A stretch of 64,000 bases of DNA from Hymenobacter actinosclerus (GCF_900111515.1 NZ_FOHS01000001.1:875419-939418), one strand, 5' to 3'. Shown: positions 26,555 to 36,017, counted from the first letter of the stretch. Notes: generated by a model from the letters alone, not told the origin. Program-made: numbers and translations.

Positions 26555-28096
26555 TTACTCGGCTATACGGACAACCGGCTCCGAAGGGCGCGCCAGCCGG
26601 GCCGATACATGTTTGGGCCAGGTGAAAATGAAGCTGGCCCCGGCTCCTTCGGCCGACTCGACACGGATGGTGCCGCCGCGGCGCTCCACGATCTTTTTGA
26701 CGATGGCCAGGCCCACGCCGGTGCTTTCCAGCGTGTCGCGCTCGGTCAGGGTCTGGAAGATGATGAAAATCCGCTCGTGGTATTCGGGCGCAATACCCGG
26801 GCCATTGTCGGTTACCGAAAAAGTGTAGAAGTCGGATGTCTCGACGCAGCCGATGGACACGTGGGCGTGGGCCGGGTCGTGGTGGTACTTGGCGGCGTTG
26901 CTGATGAGGTTGGTGAACACCTGTTCGAGCTGCACCCGGTTGGTATGCAGCGTGGGCAGATAAAACGGCAGCTCCACCTCGAAACCGGCCGGCAGCTCCA
27001 GCGAGTCGATGATTTCGCGCAGCAGCTGGCGCACGAATACGGCCTCGTCGGCCTGGGGCGTGCGGCCCACCCGGGCCAGGTCGAGGATGCCGGTAATCAG
27101 GTGCTCCATGCGCCGCACCCGCGTGCGCATCAGCACCAGAAACTCGCGGATGTGCTCGGGTACATCCTGGCCCAGATCCTCCTCAATCCAGCGCGAAGCC
27201 GTTTCGATGCCCCGCAGCGGCGCTTTCAAGTCGTGCGATACCACGTAGGCAAACTGGTCGAGCTCCTGGTTGCGGCGCTCCAGCTGCCGGATGGTGGTAT
27301 TGATGGTGTCGGTCATGGTGTTGAGCGAGGTGGCCAGCTTGGTCAGCTCGTCCTGCTCGGTGTCCGGAATGTGGGTGGCGTAGTCGCCGCCGGCAATGCG
27401 CTGGGCCTGCACCACCATGCCGCCAATGCGCCGCGAAAACTGCCGCACCAGGTAGGCCGCGTACAGCAGCCCCAGCGCAATGGTGGCCAGCGTAACGCCC
27501 ACCGAGAGCACGCGGGTTTCGCGGATGCTTTTCTGCAGGCGCAGGCGCTGCTGGTAGCGGGTCTGGGCCTCGGCCCGGTCGAACTCGGCAAACAGCGCCC
27601 GAATCTGCTCCATGAGCACCTTGCCCGTGAGGTCGGAGGCCAGGTTGGCGTGCTCCAGGCCGTTGATGCCAACCTGCTCGGGGTTGCGGCGCAGGGCTTC
27701 GCGCTTTTCACTGATCAGCAGGTGCGAGTAGGAGTCCCACTGCTCGAACAGCCGCTGCGACTGCCGCAGCCGGTTGAACTGCTGCCCGGCCACCGGCATC
27801 TCGTTGCGCAGGCTGGCAAAACGGCCCAGCAGGTTGCGCTCCCCCTCGTAGTAGGGCACCAGCAGCACTTCGTTGTTGAGCAGCAGGTAGCCCCGGAAGC
27901 CGGCTTCCATGTCGATGATGTTGCGCAGCAGCGAGGTGGCCTCGTTGGTGATGCGCTGGGAGTTGGCCACCCGCTGCGAGTTGCGCAGCACGGCCCGCGA
28001 AAGCTGGTAGTTGAGAAATACCACGGCCGCGAACAGCGCCGAAATTGTCAGAAACCCTGCAAAGAGCTTGGTGGAGAGCTTAAGCTTGAGTTTCAT
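26555..28096 (-). CDS. CHASE3-HAMP sensor histidine kinase
   Basis: 513 residues. TM1 (about 10-30), a CHASE3-like helical sensor (about 35-185, with DMEAGFRGYLLLNNEVLLVP), TM2 (about 197-218), HAMP (about 219-270), a coiled stretch, then HisKA with phospho-acceptor His288 in VVSHDLKAPLRGIE. The ATPase domain follows with N-box VFTNLISNAAKYH, G1 TDNGPGIA and G2 GVGLAIVKKIVERRGG. It sits between a CZB protein gene (36 bases upstream) and the response regulator (28 bases downstream), so the three form an operon. Confidence 0.95.
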   Translation of the reverse strand: MKLKLKLSTKLFAGFLTISALFAAVVFLNYQLSRAVLRNSQRVANSQRITNEATSLLRNIIDMEAGFRGYLLLNNEVLLVPYYEGERNLLGRFASLRNEMPVAGQQFNRLRQSQRLFEQWDSYSHLLISEKREALRRNPEQVGINGLEHANLASDLTGKVLMEQIRALFAEFDRAEAQTRYQQRLRLQKSIRETRVLSVGVTLATIALGLLYAAYLVRQFSRRIGGMVVQAQRIAGGDYATHIPDTEQDELTKLATSLNTMTDTINTTIRQLERRNQELDQFAYVVSHDLKAPLRGIETASRWIEEDLGQDVPEHIREFLVLMRTRVRRMEHLITGILDLARVGRTPQADEAVFVRQLLREIIDSLELPAGFEVELPFYLPTLHTNRVQLEQVFTNLISNAAKYHHDPAHAHVSIGCVETSDFYTFSVTDNGPGIAPEYHERIFIIFQTLTERDTLESTGVGLAIVKKIVERRGGTIRVESAEGAGASFIFTWPKHVSARLARPSEPVVRIAE

Positions 28097-28132
28097 AAGG
28101 TCGTAAGAAAAGGGAATAGGGTATCCGGCGGC

Positions 28133-28495
28133 TTACTTGGCCCGCAGCCGGGCTTCGATGGTGGTCAGCAGGGCCACAATATCGTCGGCGAGCTTGTTGA
28201 TGTGGCCCAGCCCGCTGGTGGCCGCGTCCGACTGGCCGGCCAGGTGCAGGTCCATCAGGCGGCCGCCCTCGGTATGGATGAGCCGGTGCAGGCGGTCGAG
28301 CTCGTGGGTTTCGGGCAGGTGGCCGTAGGCGGGCAGGGCGCGCTCGGTTATCCAGTGGCCCATGGCACACTGCTCGGGGTCGCGGATGGGGCCCTGGGCC
28401 GTGTCGCTGCCGTAGAGGAAGGAGCGCAGCTTGGATTTAAAGAGCAGGTGCCGGATGCGGGCCGCGTCGAATTCTTGCTTGAGGTCGTCGGTCAT
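28133..28495 (-). CDS. Stand-alone CZB (chemoreceptor zinc-binding) domain protein
   Basis: 120 residues from the ATG of MTDDLKQEFDAARIRHLLF. It has the CZB pattern: IRHLLFKSKLRSFLYG with His16, EQCAMGHWI with Cys43 (the C-x-x-G-x-W signature), and LHRLIHTEGGRL with His70 and His74. CZB domains bind zinc and usually sit at the end of chemoreceptors or diguanylate cyclases. Here the domain is alone and is the first gene of an operon with a kinase and regulator, so it may report zinc or redox state to them. It has no membrane segment. Confidence 0.82.
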   Translation of the reverse strand: MTDDLKQEFDAARIRHLLFKSKLRSFLYGSDTAQGPIRDPEQCAMGHWITERALPAYGHLPETHELDRLHRLIHTEGGRLMDLHLAGQSDAATSGLGHINKLADDIVALLTTIEARLRAK

Positions 28496-28561
28496 GAAAA
28501 AAGAGGCCGGCAGAGGACAGATTGCCGGTGCAATGCACCCGCAGCCGGGGCCGGCCTGAGC

Positions 28562-28569
28562 CAAAGATA
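28562..28569 (-). promoter_or_regulatory. -7 promoter element (TATCTTTG) of the CZB-kinase-regulator operon
   Basis: CAAAGATA on the plus strand is a perfect minus-strand TAnnTTTG, 67 bases before the CZB start. A near match for gcvT in the opposite direction (TACTTTCG) lies at 28605-28612. Confidence 0.5.
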
Positions 28570-28679
28570 GGCAAGGAACTGCGGACCAGCCGGCCATAAT
28601 TGGCTACTTTCGCCCCACCATCGGCCGGCCCCGGCAAGCCCGTTGCGGCCGGCCCGTTTCACCTTCCCACCTCACTTCC

Positions 28680-29786
28680 ATGTCCGACACGCTCAAAACC
28701 GTTCCGCTCAACGACGTTCACCAGCAGCTCGGGGCCAAAATGGTGCCCTTCGCCGGCTACAACATGCCCGTGCGCTACTCCTCCGACCTCGATGAGCACC
28801 ACACCGTGCGCCGGGCCGTGGGCATGTTCGACGTCTCGCACATGGGCGAGTTCCGGGTGCGCGGCCCCAAAGCCCTCGACCTGATTCAGCGCGTAGCCAG
28901 CAACGACGCCAGCAAGCTCGTGCCCGGCAAGGCCCAGTACAGCTGCCTGCCCAACCAGACCGGCGGCGTGGTCGACGACCTGCTGATTTACATGCTGGCC
29001 GACGAGGACTACCTGCTCGTCGTCAACGCCTCCAACATCGAGAAGGACTGGAACTGGATTCAGCAGTTCAACACCGAGGGCGCCGATATGCAGAACGTGT
29101 CGGACGAGCTGAGTTTGTTCGCGGTGCAGGGCCCCAAGGCCACCGCCGCCCTCCAGGGCCTCACCGACACCGACCTGAGTGCTATTCCCTACTACTCGTT
29201 TGTGCAGGGCACTTTCGCCGGCGCGCCCGACGTTATTATTTCGGCTACCGGCTATACCGGCGCGGGTGGCTTCGAGCTGTACGTGCCCAATGCTCACGCC
29301 AAGCAGGTGTGGGATGCCGTGATGGAAGCCGGCCAGCCCTACGGCCTTAAGCCCATCGGCCTGGGCGCCCGCGACACGCTGCGCCTCGAAATGGGCTACT
29401 GCCTCTACGGCAACGACATCACCGACGAAACCTCGCCCCTGGAAGCCGGCCTGGGCTGGATTACCAAGTTCACCAAGGACTTCACCAACTCCGAAAACCT
29501 GAAGGCCGAGAAAGCCGCCGGCGTACAGCGCAAGCTCGTGGGCTTCCTGATGGATGGCGCCGGCATCCCGCGCAGCCACTACCCGCTGGTAAACGAGGCC
29601 GGCGAGGTTATCGGCGAAGTCACCAGCGGCACCCAGTCGCCGAGCCTGAGCAAGGGCGTGGGCCTGGGCTACGTGCAAACCGCCCTGGCTGCCCCTGGCA
29701 CCCCGATTTTCGTGCAGGTGCGCGGCAAAAACCTGCCCGCCACGGTGGTCAAGCTGCCGTTTGTGCCGGGCACGGAGGAGGCGTAG
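28680..29786 (+). CDS. gcvT: Aminomethyltransferase, glycine cleavage T protein
   Basis: 368 residues, normal length. The N-terminal folate-binding signature ([20 protein letters not shown]), [12 protein letters not shown], the [12 protein letters not shown] block and the C-terminal [20 protein letters not shown] block match. It transfers the methylene unit from the aminomethyl-lipoyl H protein to tetrahydrofolate. No gcvH or gcvP is adjacent. A hairpin starts 6 bases past its stop. Confidence 0.96.
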   Translation: MSDTLKTVPLNDVHQQLGAKMVPFAGYNMPVRYSSDLDEHHTVRRAVGMFDVSHMGEFRVRGPKALDLIQRVASNDASKLVPGKAQYSCLPNQTGGVVDDLLIYMLADEDYLLVVNASNIEKDWNWIQQFNTEGADMQNVSDELSLFAVQGPKATAALQGLTDTDLSAIPYYSFVQGTFAGAPDVIISATGYTGAGGFELYVPNAHAKQVWDAVMEAGQPYGLKPIGLGARDTLRLEMGYCLYGNDITDETSPLEAGLGWITKFTKDFTNSENLKAEKAAGVQRKLVGFLMDGAGIPRSHYPLVNEAGEVIGEVTSGTQSPSLSKGVGLGYVQTALAAPGTPIFVQVRGKNLPATVVKLPFVPGTEEA

Positions 29787-29791
29787 ATGTT

Positions 29792-29894
29792 AATTATGAA
29801 TTTTGGATTATGAATTTTGAATTGGCACAGATAGCGCAGCATATCCACGGTCCGCCCACACTAATTCAAAATTCATAATCCAAAATTCATAATT
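29792..29894. repeat. AT-rich perfect hairpin (32-bp arms)
   Basis: Arms 29792-29823 and 29863-29894 are perfect 32-base inverted copies. Each arm is itself a run of related words (AATTATGAATTTTG, ATTATGAATTTTG). The arms are nearly all A/T in a GC-rich genome, while the 39-base spacer is ordinary. It fills the gap between gcvT and comB. Confidence 0.92.
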
Positions 29895-29903
29895 CTAAAA
29901 ACC

Positions 29904-30653
29904 ATGCCCTCCCTCGATATCTGCTTTTCCCCCGAGCTGCTGCCGCTCTATAACCTGCAAGGCAAAGTGGCGGTGGTGGTTGATGTGCTGCGGGCCACCT
30001 CCAGCATCGTTACGGCGCTGGCGGCGGGCGTTACGCACGTGGTGCCGTTCAGCGAGCTGGACGAGTGCCGGGCCCAGGCCGCGCTCGGCTACCTGACGGC
30101 CGCCGAGCGCGACGGCCGCCAGGCCGAGGGCGTGGATTTGGGCAACTCGCCCTTTGGCTACCTCGATGGCCAGGTGGCCGTAGCGGGCCGGGCCGTGGCC
30201 CTCACCACCACCAACGGCACCCGCGCCCTGCACCTGTCGGCCGCCGCCGATGAAATCGTGGTAGGCGCCTTCCTGAACCTGGGGGCCGTAGCCGACCACC
30301 TGCGCCGCCTGAACCAGGACGTGGTGGTCGTCTGCGCCGGCTGGAAGGGCCTGTTCTGCCTCGAAGACACGCTGTTCGGCGGGGCCCTGGCCGCCCGCCT
30401 GCAAGCCGATTTCGACACCACCAGCTCCGACGCCACCCTGGCCGCTCTCGACCTCTGGGCCGCCGCCGAACCCGACCTGGCCGGTTACCTGCTCCGCTCG
30501 GCCCACGTGCGCCGCCTCAACTCCCTCGAAGCCCACCAGGACATGGCCTTCTGCATCCGTCAGGATGAATACGACCTGGTACCAGTGTTCAAAAACGGCC
30601 AGATCACGGATGAGCACGGATTTCAGCGGATCACGGATGAGCACGGATTTTAG
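29904..30653 (+). CDS. comB: 2-phosphosulfolactate phosphatase (ComB-like), with repeat-derived tail
   Basis: 249 residues. VAVVVDVLRATSSIVTALAAG, EGVDLGNSP, ALTTTNGTRAL and VVVCAGWKGLFCLEDTLFGG are the ComB blocks. The enzyme dephosphorylates 2-phosphosulfolactate in coenzyme M synthesis in archaea; homologues are widespread in bacteria that lack that pathway, so the physiological substrate here is unsure. The last 14-16 residues are a tandem ITDEHGF-QR-ITDEHGF encoded by the left arm of the next hairpin, so the natural end was probably near VPVFKNGQ. Confidence 0.85.
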   Translation: MPSLDICFSPELLPLYNLQGKVAVVVDVLRATSSIVTALAAGVTHVVPFSELDECRAQAALGYLTAAERDGRQAEGVDLGNSPFGYLDGQVAVAGRAVALTTTNGTRALHLSAAADEIVVGAFLNLGAVADHLRRLNQDVVVVCAGWKGLFCLEDTLFGGALAARLQADFDTTSSDATLAALDLWAAAEPDLAGYLLRSAHVRRLNSLEAHQDMAFCIRQDEYDLVPVFKNGQITDEHGFQRITDEHGF

Positions 30654-30812
30654 CGGATTTCACGGATTTTGTAGACGGTGTGGTCGGCGCGGCTAGCACG
30701 TTCGATTAGCCGTGCATCCACAAAAACACAAAGGCCACCTCAACTGAGGTGGCCTTTTTCAATCGTCTACAAAATCCGTGAAATCCGCTAAAATCCGTGC
30801 TCATCCGTGATC
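30602..30812. repeat. Long perfect hairpin overlapping both convergent 3' ends (49-bp arms)
   Basis: Arms 30629-30677 and 30764-30812 are perfect 49-base inverted copies built of CACGGATTT/GCGGATTT words. An extra direct copy of the first word lies at 30602-30628. The left arm encodes the comB C-terminus and stop. The right arm supplies part of the aceA stop codon (30811-30813). A conventional terminator lies inside the spacer. Confidence 0.95.
30730..30760. terminator. Rho-independent terminator inside the 30.6 kb hairpin
   Basis: AAGGCCACCTCA and TGAGGTGGCCTT form a 12-bp stem followed by TTTTC. A-rich sequence precedes it, so it can serve both convergent genes comB and aceA. Confidence 0.85.
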
Positions 30813-32100
30813 AGTGATTATTGAATTGCGCCTCCTCGGTGCTGCCGACCAGGGCGCCGGTGCTGGCGAGGCCGGCGGTTACTACGTTCTGCACGGCGTC
30901 GAAGTAGCCGGTGCCCACGAAGCTCTGGTGCTTGACGGCCCTGAAGCCCTTCTTCTGGAGGGCAAACTCGCGCTCCTGCAACTCCGAGTAGCCCGCCATG
31001 CCCCGCTCGCGGTAGGCCACGGCCAGCTCGAACATGCTGGTGTTGAGGGCGTGGAAACCGGCCAGGGTGATGAACTGGAACTTGTAGCCCATGGCGGCCA
31101 GCTCCTCGCGGTAGGTTTCCATTTCGGCTACGCTGAGCTTGGCGGCCCAGTTGAACGAGGGCGAGCAGTTGTAGGCCAGCAGCTTGCCCGGGAACCGGGC
31201 GTGGATGGCCTGGGCGAACTGGCGGGCCTGCTCCAGGTCGGGGTGCGAGGTTTCCATCCAGATGAGGTCGGCGTAGGGGGCGTAGGCCAGGCCGCGGGCA
31301 ATGCCGGCCTCCAGGCCGCAGCGTACCCGGAAAAAGCCCTCCGAGGTGCGCTCGGCCTCTTCGAGCACAAAGGGACGGTCGCGCGGGTCGATGTCGGAGG
31401 TGAGCAGGTCGGCGGCGTCGGCGTCGGTGCGGGCCACTACCAGCGTGGGCACGCCCAGCACGTCGGCGGCCAGGCGGGCGGCTACCAGCTTGTTGATGGC
31501 TTCCTGGGTGGGCACGAGCACCTTGCCGCCGAGGTGGCCGCACTTCTTGGCTGAGGACAGCTGGTCTTCAAAATGCACACCAGCAGCGCCGGCCTCAATC
31601 ATCATCTTCATCAGCTCAAAGGCGTTCAGGTTGCCCCCGAAACCGGCCTCGGCATCGGCCACAATGGGCACCAGCCAATGCACGTCGCCCTCGCCCGATA
31701 CGCTCTGAATCTGGTCGGCGCGCAGCAGGGCGTTGTTGATGCGGCGCACCACGGCCGGCACCGAGTCGGCGGGGTAGAGGCTCTGGTCGGGGTACATCTG
31801 GCCCGAGTTGTTGGCATCGGCCGCCACCTGCCAGCCCGATAGGTATATGGCGTTGAGGCCGGCCTGCACCTCCTGTACGGCCTGGTTGCCGGTGAGGGCC
31901 CCCAGCCCGGCCACGTACTGCTCGGAGTGCAGCAGCTGCCACAGCCGCTCGGCGCCGTTGCGGGCCAGCGAGTACTCAATGGTCACCGAGCCGCGCAGCT
32001 TGAGCACGTCCTCGGCGGTGTAGGGCCGGACGATGCCTTGCCAGCGCGAATTCGTGTCCCAATCCTGTTCAATGGCGGAAATGCGTTGCTGCTTATTCAT
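30811..32100 (-). CDS. aceA: Isocitrate lyase
   Basis: 429 residues from the ATG of [15 protein letters not shown]. The frame stays open upstream for another 143 codons, but that part overlaps a hairpin and aceB. The catalytic loop KKCGH is at 185-189 (Cys187), and the substrate/Mg block [12 protein letters not shown] is at about 145-156. It splits isocitrate into glyoxylate and succinate, the first step of the glyoxylate shunt. It follows aceB on the same strand, separated by a 38-bp hairpin, and ends within the next hairpin. Confidence 0.97.
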   Translation of the reverse strand: MNKQQRISAIEQDWDTNSRWQGIVRPYTAEDVLKLRGSVTIEYSLARNGAERLWQLLHSEQYVAGLGALTGNQAVQEVQAGLNAIYLSGWQVAADANNSGQMYPDQSLYPADSVPAVVRRINNALLRADQIQSVSGEGDVHWLVPIVADAEAGFGGNLNAFELMKMMIEAGAAGVHFEDQLSSAKKCGHLGGKVLVPTQEAINKLVAARLAADVLGVPTLVVARTDADAADLLTSDIDPRDRPFVLEEAERTSEGFFRVRCGLEAGIARGLAYAPYADLIWMETSHPDLEQARQFAQAIHARFPGKLLAYNCSPSFNWAAKLSVAEMETYREELAAMGYKFQFITLAGFHALNTSMFELAVAYRERGMAGYSELQEREFALQKKGFRAVKHQSFVGTGYFDAVQNVVTAGLASTGALVGSTEEAQFNNH

Positions 32101-32213
32101 GGCGGTAGGGGTTGAGGAAAGTGAAAAGTATGGGCAAAGCGAGGCCGGATGGGGCAAAAGCAGTGTTTTGCCCCGGGGAGGGAAACCCGGAAAAGTTGAA
32201 GGGAAAGTTGCCC

Positions 32214-32304
32214 GGCGTAGGGGCGGGGCTTGCCCCCGCCCGCCGTTGGACGGTCCGATTGTGAATCGTTCAACGGCGGGCGGGGCAAGCCCCGCCCCTA
32301 CGCC
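32214..32304. repeat. GC-rich hairpin between aceB and aceA (about 38-bp arms)
   Basis: Arms 32214-32252 and 32267-32304 pair with one 1-base indel and one mismatch around a 14-base loop. The word GTAGGGGCGGGGCTTGCC is of an interspersed type. The right arm contains the aceB stop codon (32298-32300). It could set the aceA to aceB ratio by partial termination or mRNA protection. Confidence 0.9.
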
Positions 32305-33923
32305 AGCTGCTCGTAGGCCGGCAGGGTCAGGAACTCGATGAACTGCTCGCTCATCACCAGCCGGTCGAAGAGCCGGGCGGCTTCGAGGTACTTGCCGCCG
32401 GCGTAGGCCGCGTCGCCGATTTCCTGGCGGATGGCTTCGAGCTGGGCCGGCAGTAGCTCGCGATACAGCGCCGTGGTGAGGGCGCGGCCGTCGGCCAGCT
32501 GGGTGCCGGGCGTGTGCAGCCACTGCCACACCTGGGCCCGCGAAATTTCGGCGGTGGCGGCGTCTTCCATCAGGTTATGAATCGGCACGCAGCCGTTGCC
32601 CCGCAGCCACGATTCGAGGTAGCGCACGGCCACATCGAGGTTGACGCGCAGGCCGGCTTCGGTGATGTCGCCGGTGGGGGCCGCTACCAGGTCCTGGGCC
32701 GTTACCTGCACATCGTCGCGCTTGTTGTCGATCTGGTTGGGCTGGGGCATCAGCTCGTCGAACACGGCCAGCGCTACCGGCACCAGGCCGGGGTGGGCCA
32801 CCCAGGTGCCGTCGTGGCCGGCGCGGGCCTCGCGCACCTTGTCCTGGCGGACTTTCTCCAGGGCCAGCTCGTTGGCTTCGGGGTCGTTTTTGATGGGAAT
32901 CTGGGCCGCCATGCCGCCCATGGCGTGCACGCCGCGGCGGTGGCAGGTTTGCACCACCAGCTGCGAATAGGCGCTCATGAAGGGCACCGTCATGGTCACG
33001 GCGGCGCGGTCGGGCAGGCGGTGCTCGGCGCCGAGGCCCAGCCGCTTGATGTAGCTGAAAATATAGTCCCAGCGGCCGCAGTTGAGGCCTGCCGAGTGCT
33101 CGCGCAGCTCCCACAGAATCTCGTGCAGCTCGAAAGCCGCCGGCAGCGTCTCAATCAGCACCGTGGCCTTGATGGTGCATTTGGGCAGTTTCAAGGACCA
33201 TTGCGCGAAGCCGAACACGTCGTTCCAGAGGCGGGCTTCGAGGTGGCTCTCCAGTTTGGGCAGGTAGAAGTAGGGGGCCGTGCCGCGGGCGCACAGCTCG
33301 TGGGCGTTGTGGAAGAAGTAGAGGCCGAAATCGAGCAGCGAGCCGCTGACCGGCTCGCCGTCCACGAGCACGTGCTTTTCGAGCAGGTGCCAGCCGCGGG
33401 GGCGCACCATGAGCACGGCGGTTTGCTCGTTGAGCTTGTACTCTTTCTGGGGCGTGCTGATGGAGATGGTGCGGCGCACGGCGTCGCGCAGGTTGCGCTG
33501 GCCATCCACCACGTTGGCCCAGGTGGGGGCCGTCGAGTCTTCGAGGTCGGCCATGAACACCTTGGCGCCCGAGTTGAGGGCGTTGATAATCATTTTGCGC
33601 TCGGTAGGGCCGGTTATTTCCACCCGCCGGTCGAGCAGGTCGGCGGGCAGCGGGGCCACGGTCCAAGGCTTTTCGCGCAGCAGCCTGGTTTCGGGCAGAA
33701 AATCAAAGGCCTCGCCGGCGGCCAGCCGCTGCTGCCGCTCCTGGCGCCGCAGCAGCAGCGCCCGGCGGGTGGGCTCGAAGCGGCGGTGCAGCTCGGCCAC
33801 GAAGGCCAGGGCCGAGGGCGTCAGGATTTCGGCGTAGGCGGGCGAGTATTCGCCCGTTACCCGCACCCGCTCGGGGGTGCGGTAGGTGGGGGCCAGGGTC
33901 TGGGGCTCGGCGAAAGGCGACAT
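32298..33923 (-). CDS. aceB: Malate synthase A
   Basis: 541 residues from the ATG of [12 protein letters not shown]; upstream ATGs lie within the promoter region. Typical blocks are [54 protein letters not shown] and [15 protein letters not shown]. It condenses glyoxylate with acetyl-CoA to malate. With aceA downstream it forms the glyoxylate-shunt operon, divergent from the RamB/ScfR-like regulator. A -7 box lies at 33975-33982. Confidence 0.97.
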   Translation of the reverse strand: MSPFAEPQTLAPTYRTPERVRVTGEYSPAYAEILTPSALAFVAELHRRFEPTRRALLLRRQERQQRLAAGEAFDFLPETRLLREKPWTVAPLPADLLDRRVEITGPTERKMIINALNSGAKVFMADLEDSTAPTWANVVDGQRNLRDAVRRTISISTPQKEYKLNEQTAVLMVRPRGWHLLEKHVLVDGEPVSGSLLDFGLYFFHNAHELCARGTAPYFYLPKLESHLEARLWNDVFGFAQWSLKLPKCTIKATVLIETLPAAFELHEILWELREHSAGLNCGRWDYIFSYIKRLGLGAEHRLPDRAAVTMTVPFMSAYSQLVVQTCHRRGVHAMGGMAAQIPIKNDPEANELALEKVRQDKVREARAGHDGTWVAHPGLVPVALAVFDELMPQPNQIDNKRDDVQVTAQDLVAAPTGDITEAGLRVNLDVAVRYLESWLRGNGCVPIHNLMEDAATAEISRAQVWQWLHTPGTQLADGRALTTALYRELLPAQLEAIRQEIGDAAYAGGKYLEAARLFDRLVMSEQFIEFLTLPAYEQLA

Positions 33924-33974
33924 GCACGACGGGGTTGAAGTAGACGATAGGAAAGCTGCCCGGGGGCAGTGCAT

Positions 33975-34017
33975 CAAATGTAGAAAAGCGAATTTTATCA
34001 AACAAGCGAAAATTCGC
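33975..34017 (-). promoter_or_regulatory. aceB promoter overlapped by a perfect inverted repeat (candidate operator)
   Basis: On the minus strand a perfect -7 box TACATTTG (33975-33982) is preceded after 20 bases by CTTG (34003-34006), a good -33. The perfect 9-bp inverted repeat GCGAATTTT (33988-33996) / AAAATTCGC (34009-34017) lies across the -33 region. It is a plausible operator for the divergently encoded regulator. Confidence 0.6.
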
Positions 34018-34044
34018 TAATTTTTCTGATGCCTCACAAAACCG

Positions 34045-34052
34045 TAGATTTG
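34045..34052 (+). promoter_or_regulatory. -7 promoter element (TAGATTTG) of the regulator gene
   Basis: A perfect TAnnTTTG with TTTT about 19 bases upstream. The promoter faces away from aceB and shares the intergenic inverted repeat, so autoregulation is possible. Confidence 0.5.
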
Positions 34053-34213
34053 CGGTCTTGCAGCCCGTAAATCCGTGGCGAAGCCAACATGAACAACCGC
34101 TTCCAACAAGCCCGGAGCTGCTCGCTCCAGCCATCGGGCCCCGGTCAGGCACCATTCGCGCCGCCAGGCTCCGCACCATCAACTCACCACCTCACCATTT
34201 CACCACCTCACCT

Positions 34214-35698
34214 ATGCTGAGCCACGGCCAGGTTGTTCGCTTGATTTTTGGCCTGAAGCTGCGCGAACTGCGGCAGGAGCGGGGCCTGACGCCCGCCGAG
34301 ATGGCGCGGGCCTGCGATGTGTCGGTGTCTTACCTCAACGAGATTGAGAAGGGCAAAAAGTACCCCAAGGCCGACAAGATTCTGAGTTTGAGCAAGGTGC
34401 TGGGCGTGAGCTACGACCAGCTCGTGTCGCTGACGCTGAGCCGGCGGCTGGAGCCTATTTCGGAGCTGCTCCAGTCGGATTTGCTCAAGGAGTTTCCGCT
34501 GGAGATGTTCGGGCTCGACCCGCTGCGCATCGTGGAGCTGATTGCCAACGCGCCGGCCAAGATGAATGCCTTCATCAGCACGCTGTTTGAAATCGCGCGC
34601 AACTACGAGATGCGCCAGGAAAACTTCTTCCTGGCCGCGCTGCGCTCCTTTCAGGAGATGCACGACAACTACTTCGAGGAGCTGGAGCAGGACGCCCGCA
34701 CTTTTGTAGTGGAGCACGGCCTGACCGCCGCGCCCTTCGACCGGAGCGGGCTGGAGCGGGTGCTCACCGAAAAATACGGCTACACGCTCGATAGGAGCGG
34801 ACTGGCCGAGTACGCCCACCTGGGGCGGCTGCGGTCGGTGTTTCAGCCCAAGCCGCGGCGGCTGCTGCTGCGGCCCGGCCTGAGCGGGGCGCAGGAGGGC
34901 TTCGTGCTGGGCCGCGAGGTGGCCTTCAACTACCTGGGCCTCAAAGACCGGCCCTACGTGAATGCCTCGTTTCCTGTGCGCTCCTTTGAGGAGGTGCTCA
35001 ACAACTTCAAGGCCTCCTACTTCGCCGGGGCCCTGCTCATGGACGAGGAAACGCTGGTGCGCGACCTGACAGCCCTGTTCGCGGCCCCCACCTGGGAGCC
35101 GGCCGCGCTGCTGGCCCTGCTCACGCGCTACGACGTGTCGCCGGAGATGTTCATGCAGCGAATCACCAACCTGCTGCCGCGCCATTTCGGGCTGCAAAGC
35201 CTGTTTTTCCTGCGCTTCGACCAGGCCAACGCCTCGGCCGACTACCGCCTGACCAAGGAGCTGCACCTCTCGCGCCTGCACAACCCCCACGGCAACGAGC
35301 TGCACGAGCACTACTGCCGCCGCTGGATTTCGGTGCGCCTGCTGGCCGAGCTGCGCCAGCAGCCCCCGGCCGCCGAAGGCCCCGCCTACACGCTCGGGGC
35401 CCAACGCTCGCGCTACCCCAACGGCGACGAGTACCTGTGCCTGACGCTGGCGCGGGCCGGCACCGTCACCGAGCCGGCCGTGAGCGTTACGGTAGGCCTG
35501 CTCTGCGACGAGACGCTGAGCCAGAAAATCCGCTTCGTAACCGACCCCACCATCATCACCAAGGAAGTAAACGAAACCTGCGAGCGGTGCACCATTCCCG
35601 ACTGCGAAGTGCGCGCCGCCGCCCCGCTGGAAGTGGAGCGGCGCCAGCGCCAGCAGGAGCTACAGGCTGCCGTAGCGGCGCTGGTGAACGAGGCCTGA
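34214..35698 (+). CDS. XRE-family regulator of the RamB/ScfR short-chain fatty acyl type
   Basis: 494 residues from the ATG of MLSHGQVVRLIFGLKL. An N-terminal helix-turn-helix (about 10-65, LRELRQERGLTPAEMARACDVSVSYLNEIE) is followed by an IrrE/ImmA-like middle and a C-terminal ScfR-type domain with four Cys around NETCERCTIPDCEVRAA. This architecture is that of RamB and PrpR, which control acetate, glyoxylate-shunt and propionate genes in Actinobacteria. Its divergence from aceB-aceA is strong contextual support for control of that operon, sensed through an acyl-CoA or similar metabolite. Activator or repressor cannot be told. Confidence 0.85.
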   Translation: MLSHGQVVRLIFGLKLRELRQERGLTPAEMARACDVSVSYLNEIEKGKKYPKADKILSLSKVLGVSYDQLVSLTLSRRLEPISELLQSDLLKEFPLEMFGLDPLRIVELIANAPAKMNAFISTLFEIARNYEMRQENFFLAALRSFQEMHDNYFEELEQDARTFVVEHGLTAAPFDRSGLERVLTEKYGYTLDRSGLAEYAHLGRLRSVFQPKPRRLLLRPGLSGAQEGFVLGREVAFNYLGLKDRPYVNASFPVRSFEEVLNNFKASYFAGALLMDEETLVRDLTALFAAPTWEPAALLALLTRYDVSPEMFMQRITNLLPRHFGLQSLFFLRFDQANASADYRLTKELHLSRLHNPHGNELHEHYCRRWISVRLLAELRQQPPAAEGPAYTLGAQRSRYPNGDEYLCLTLARAGTVTEPAVSVTVGLLCDETLSQKIRFVTDPTIITKEVNETCERCTIPDCEVRAAAPLEVERRQRQQELQAAVAALVNEA

Positions 35699-36017
35699 AC
35701 GGCCAGCCGGGCCGACGGGAATAGCGCGCTGAGTGATGGCTGCCTGTGAAGCTCGTCCGTAGCGCATAAATGCGCTTATATCTGGCAGAATAGCAGGGCG
35801 ATAAGGAGCGAAAAGCCTGCAAAAAGGGCTGAAAAGGGCGAAATTGCTTCAACGGGGAGGAACAGCCGTTGGCCGCGGGATAGGGGAAGTCTGTCGAAAA
35901 TCTGTAGGACCCGCCTACCCGGTCGAGTAATATTGTATTGGCATAATGATAAAAGCAGCGGGCCTGGCCACTGCTTCAGGCTGCCCTTGCTTACCCTTTA
36001 CGCTTTACCCTGTACGC
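35699..36017. other. Gene-free stretch between the regulator and the next gene
   Basis: 319 bases. It contains a small perfect palindrome AGCGCAT-AA-ATGCGCT near 35759 and a weak -7-like TAATATTG near 35928. I see no gene, RNA or larger repeat. An ATG at 35946 in frame with the next gene is a possible earlier start. Confidence 0.5.

Noticed and set aside
32101..32529. Upstream extension of aceA by 143 codons
   Set aside because: The extension crosses a hairpin and the aceB 3' end; isocitrate lyases begin where MNKQQR begins.
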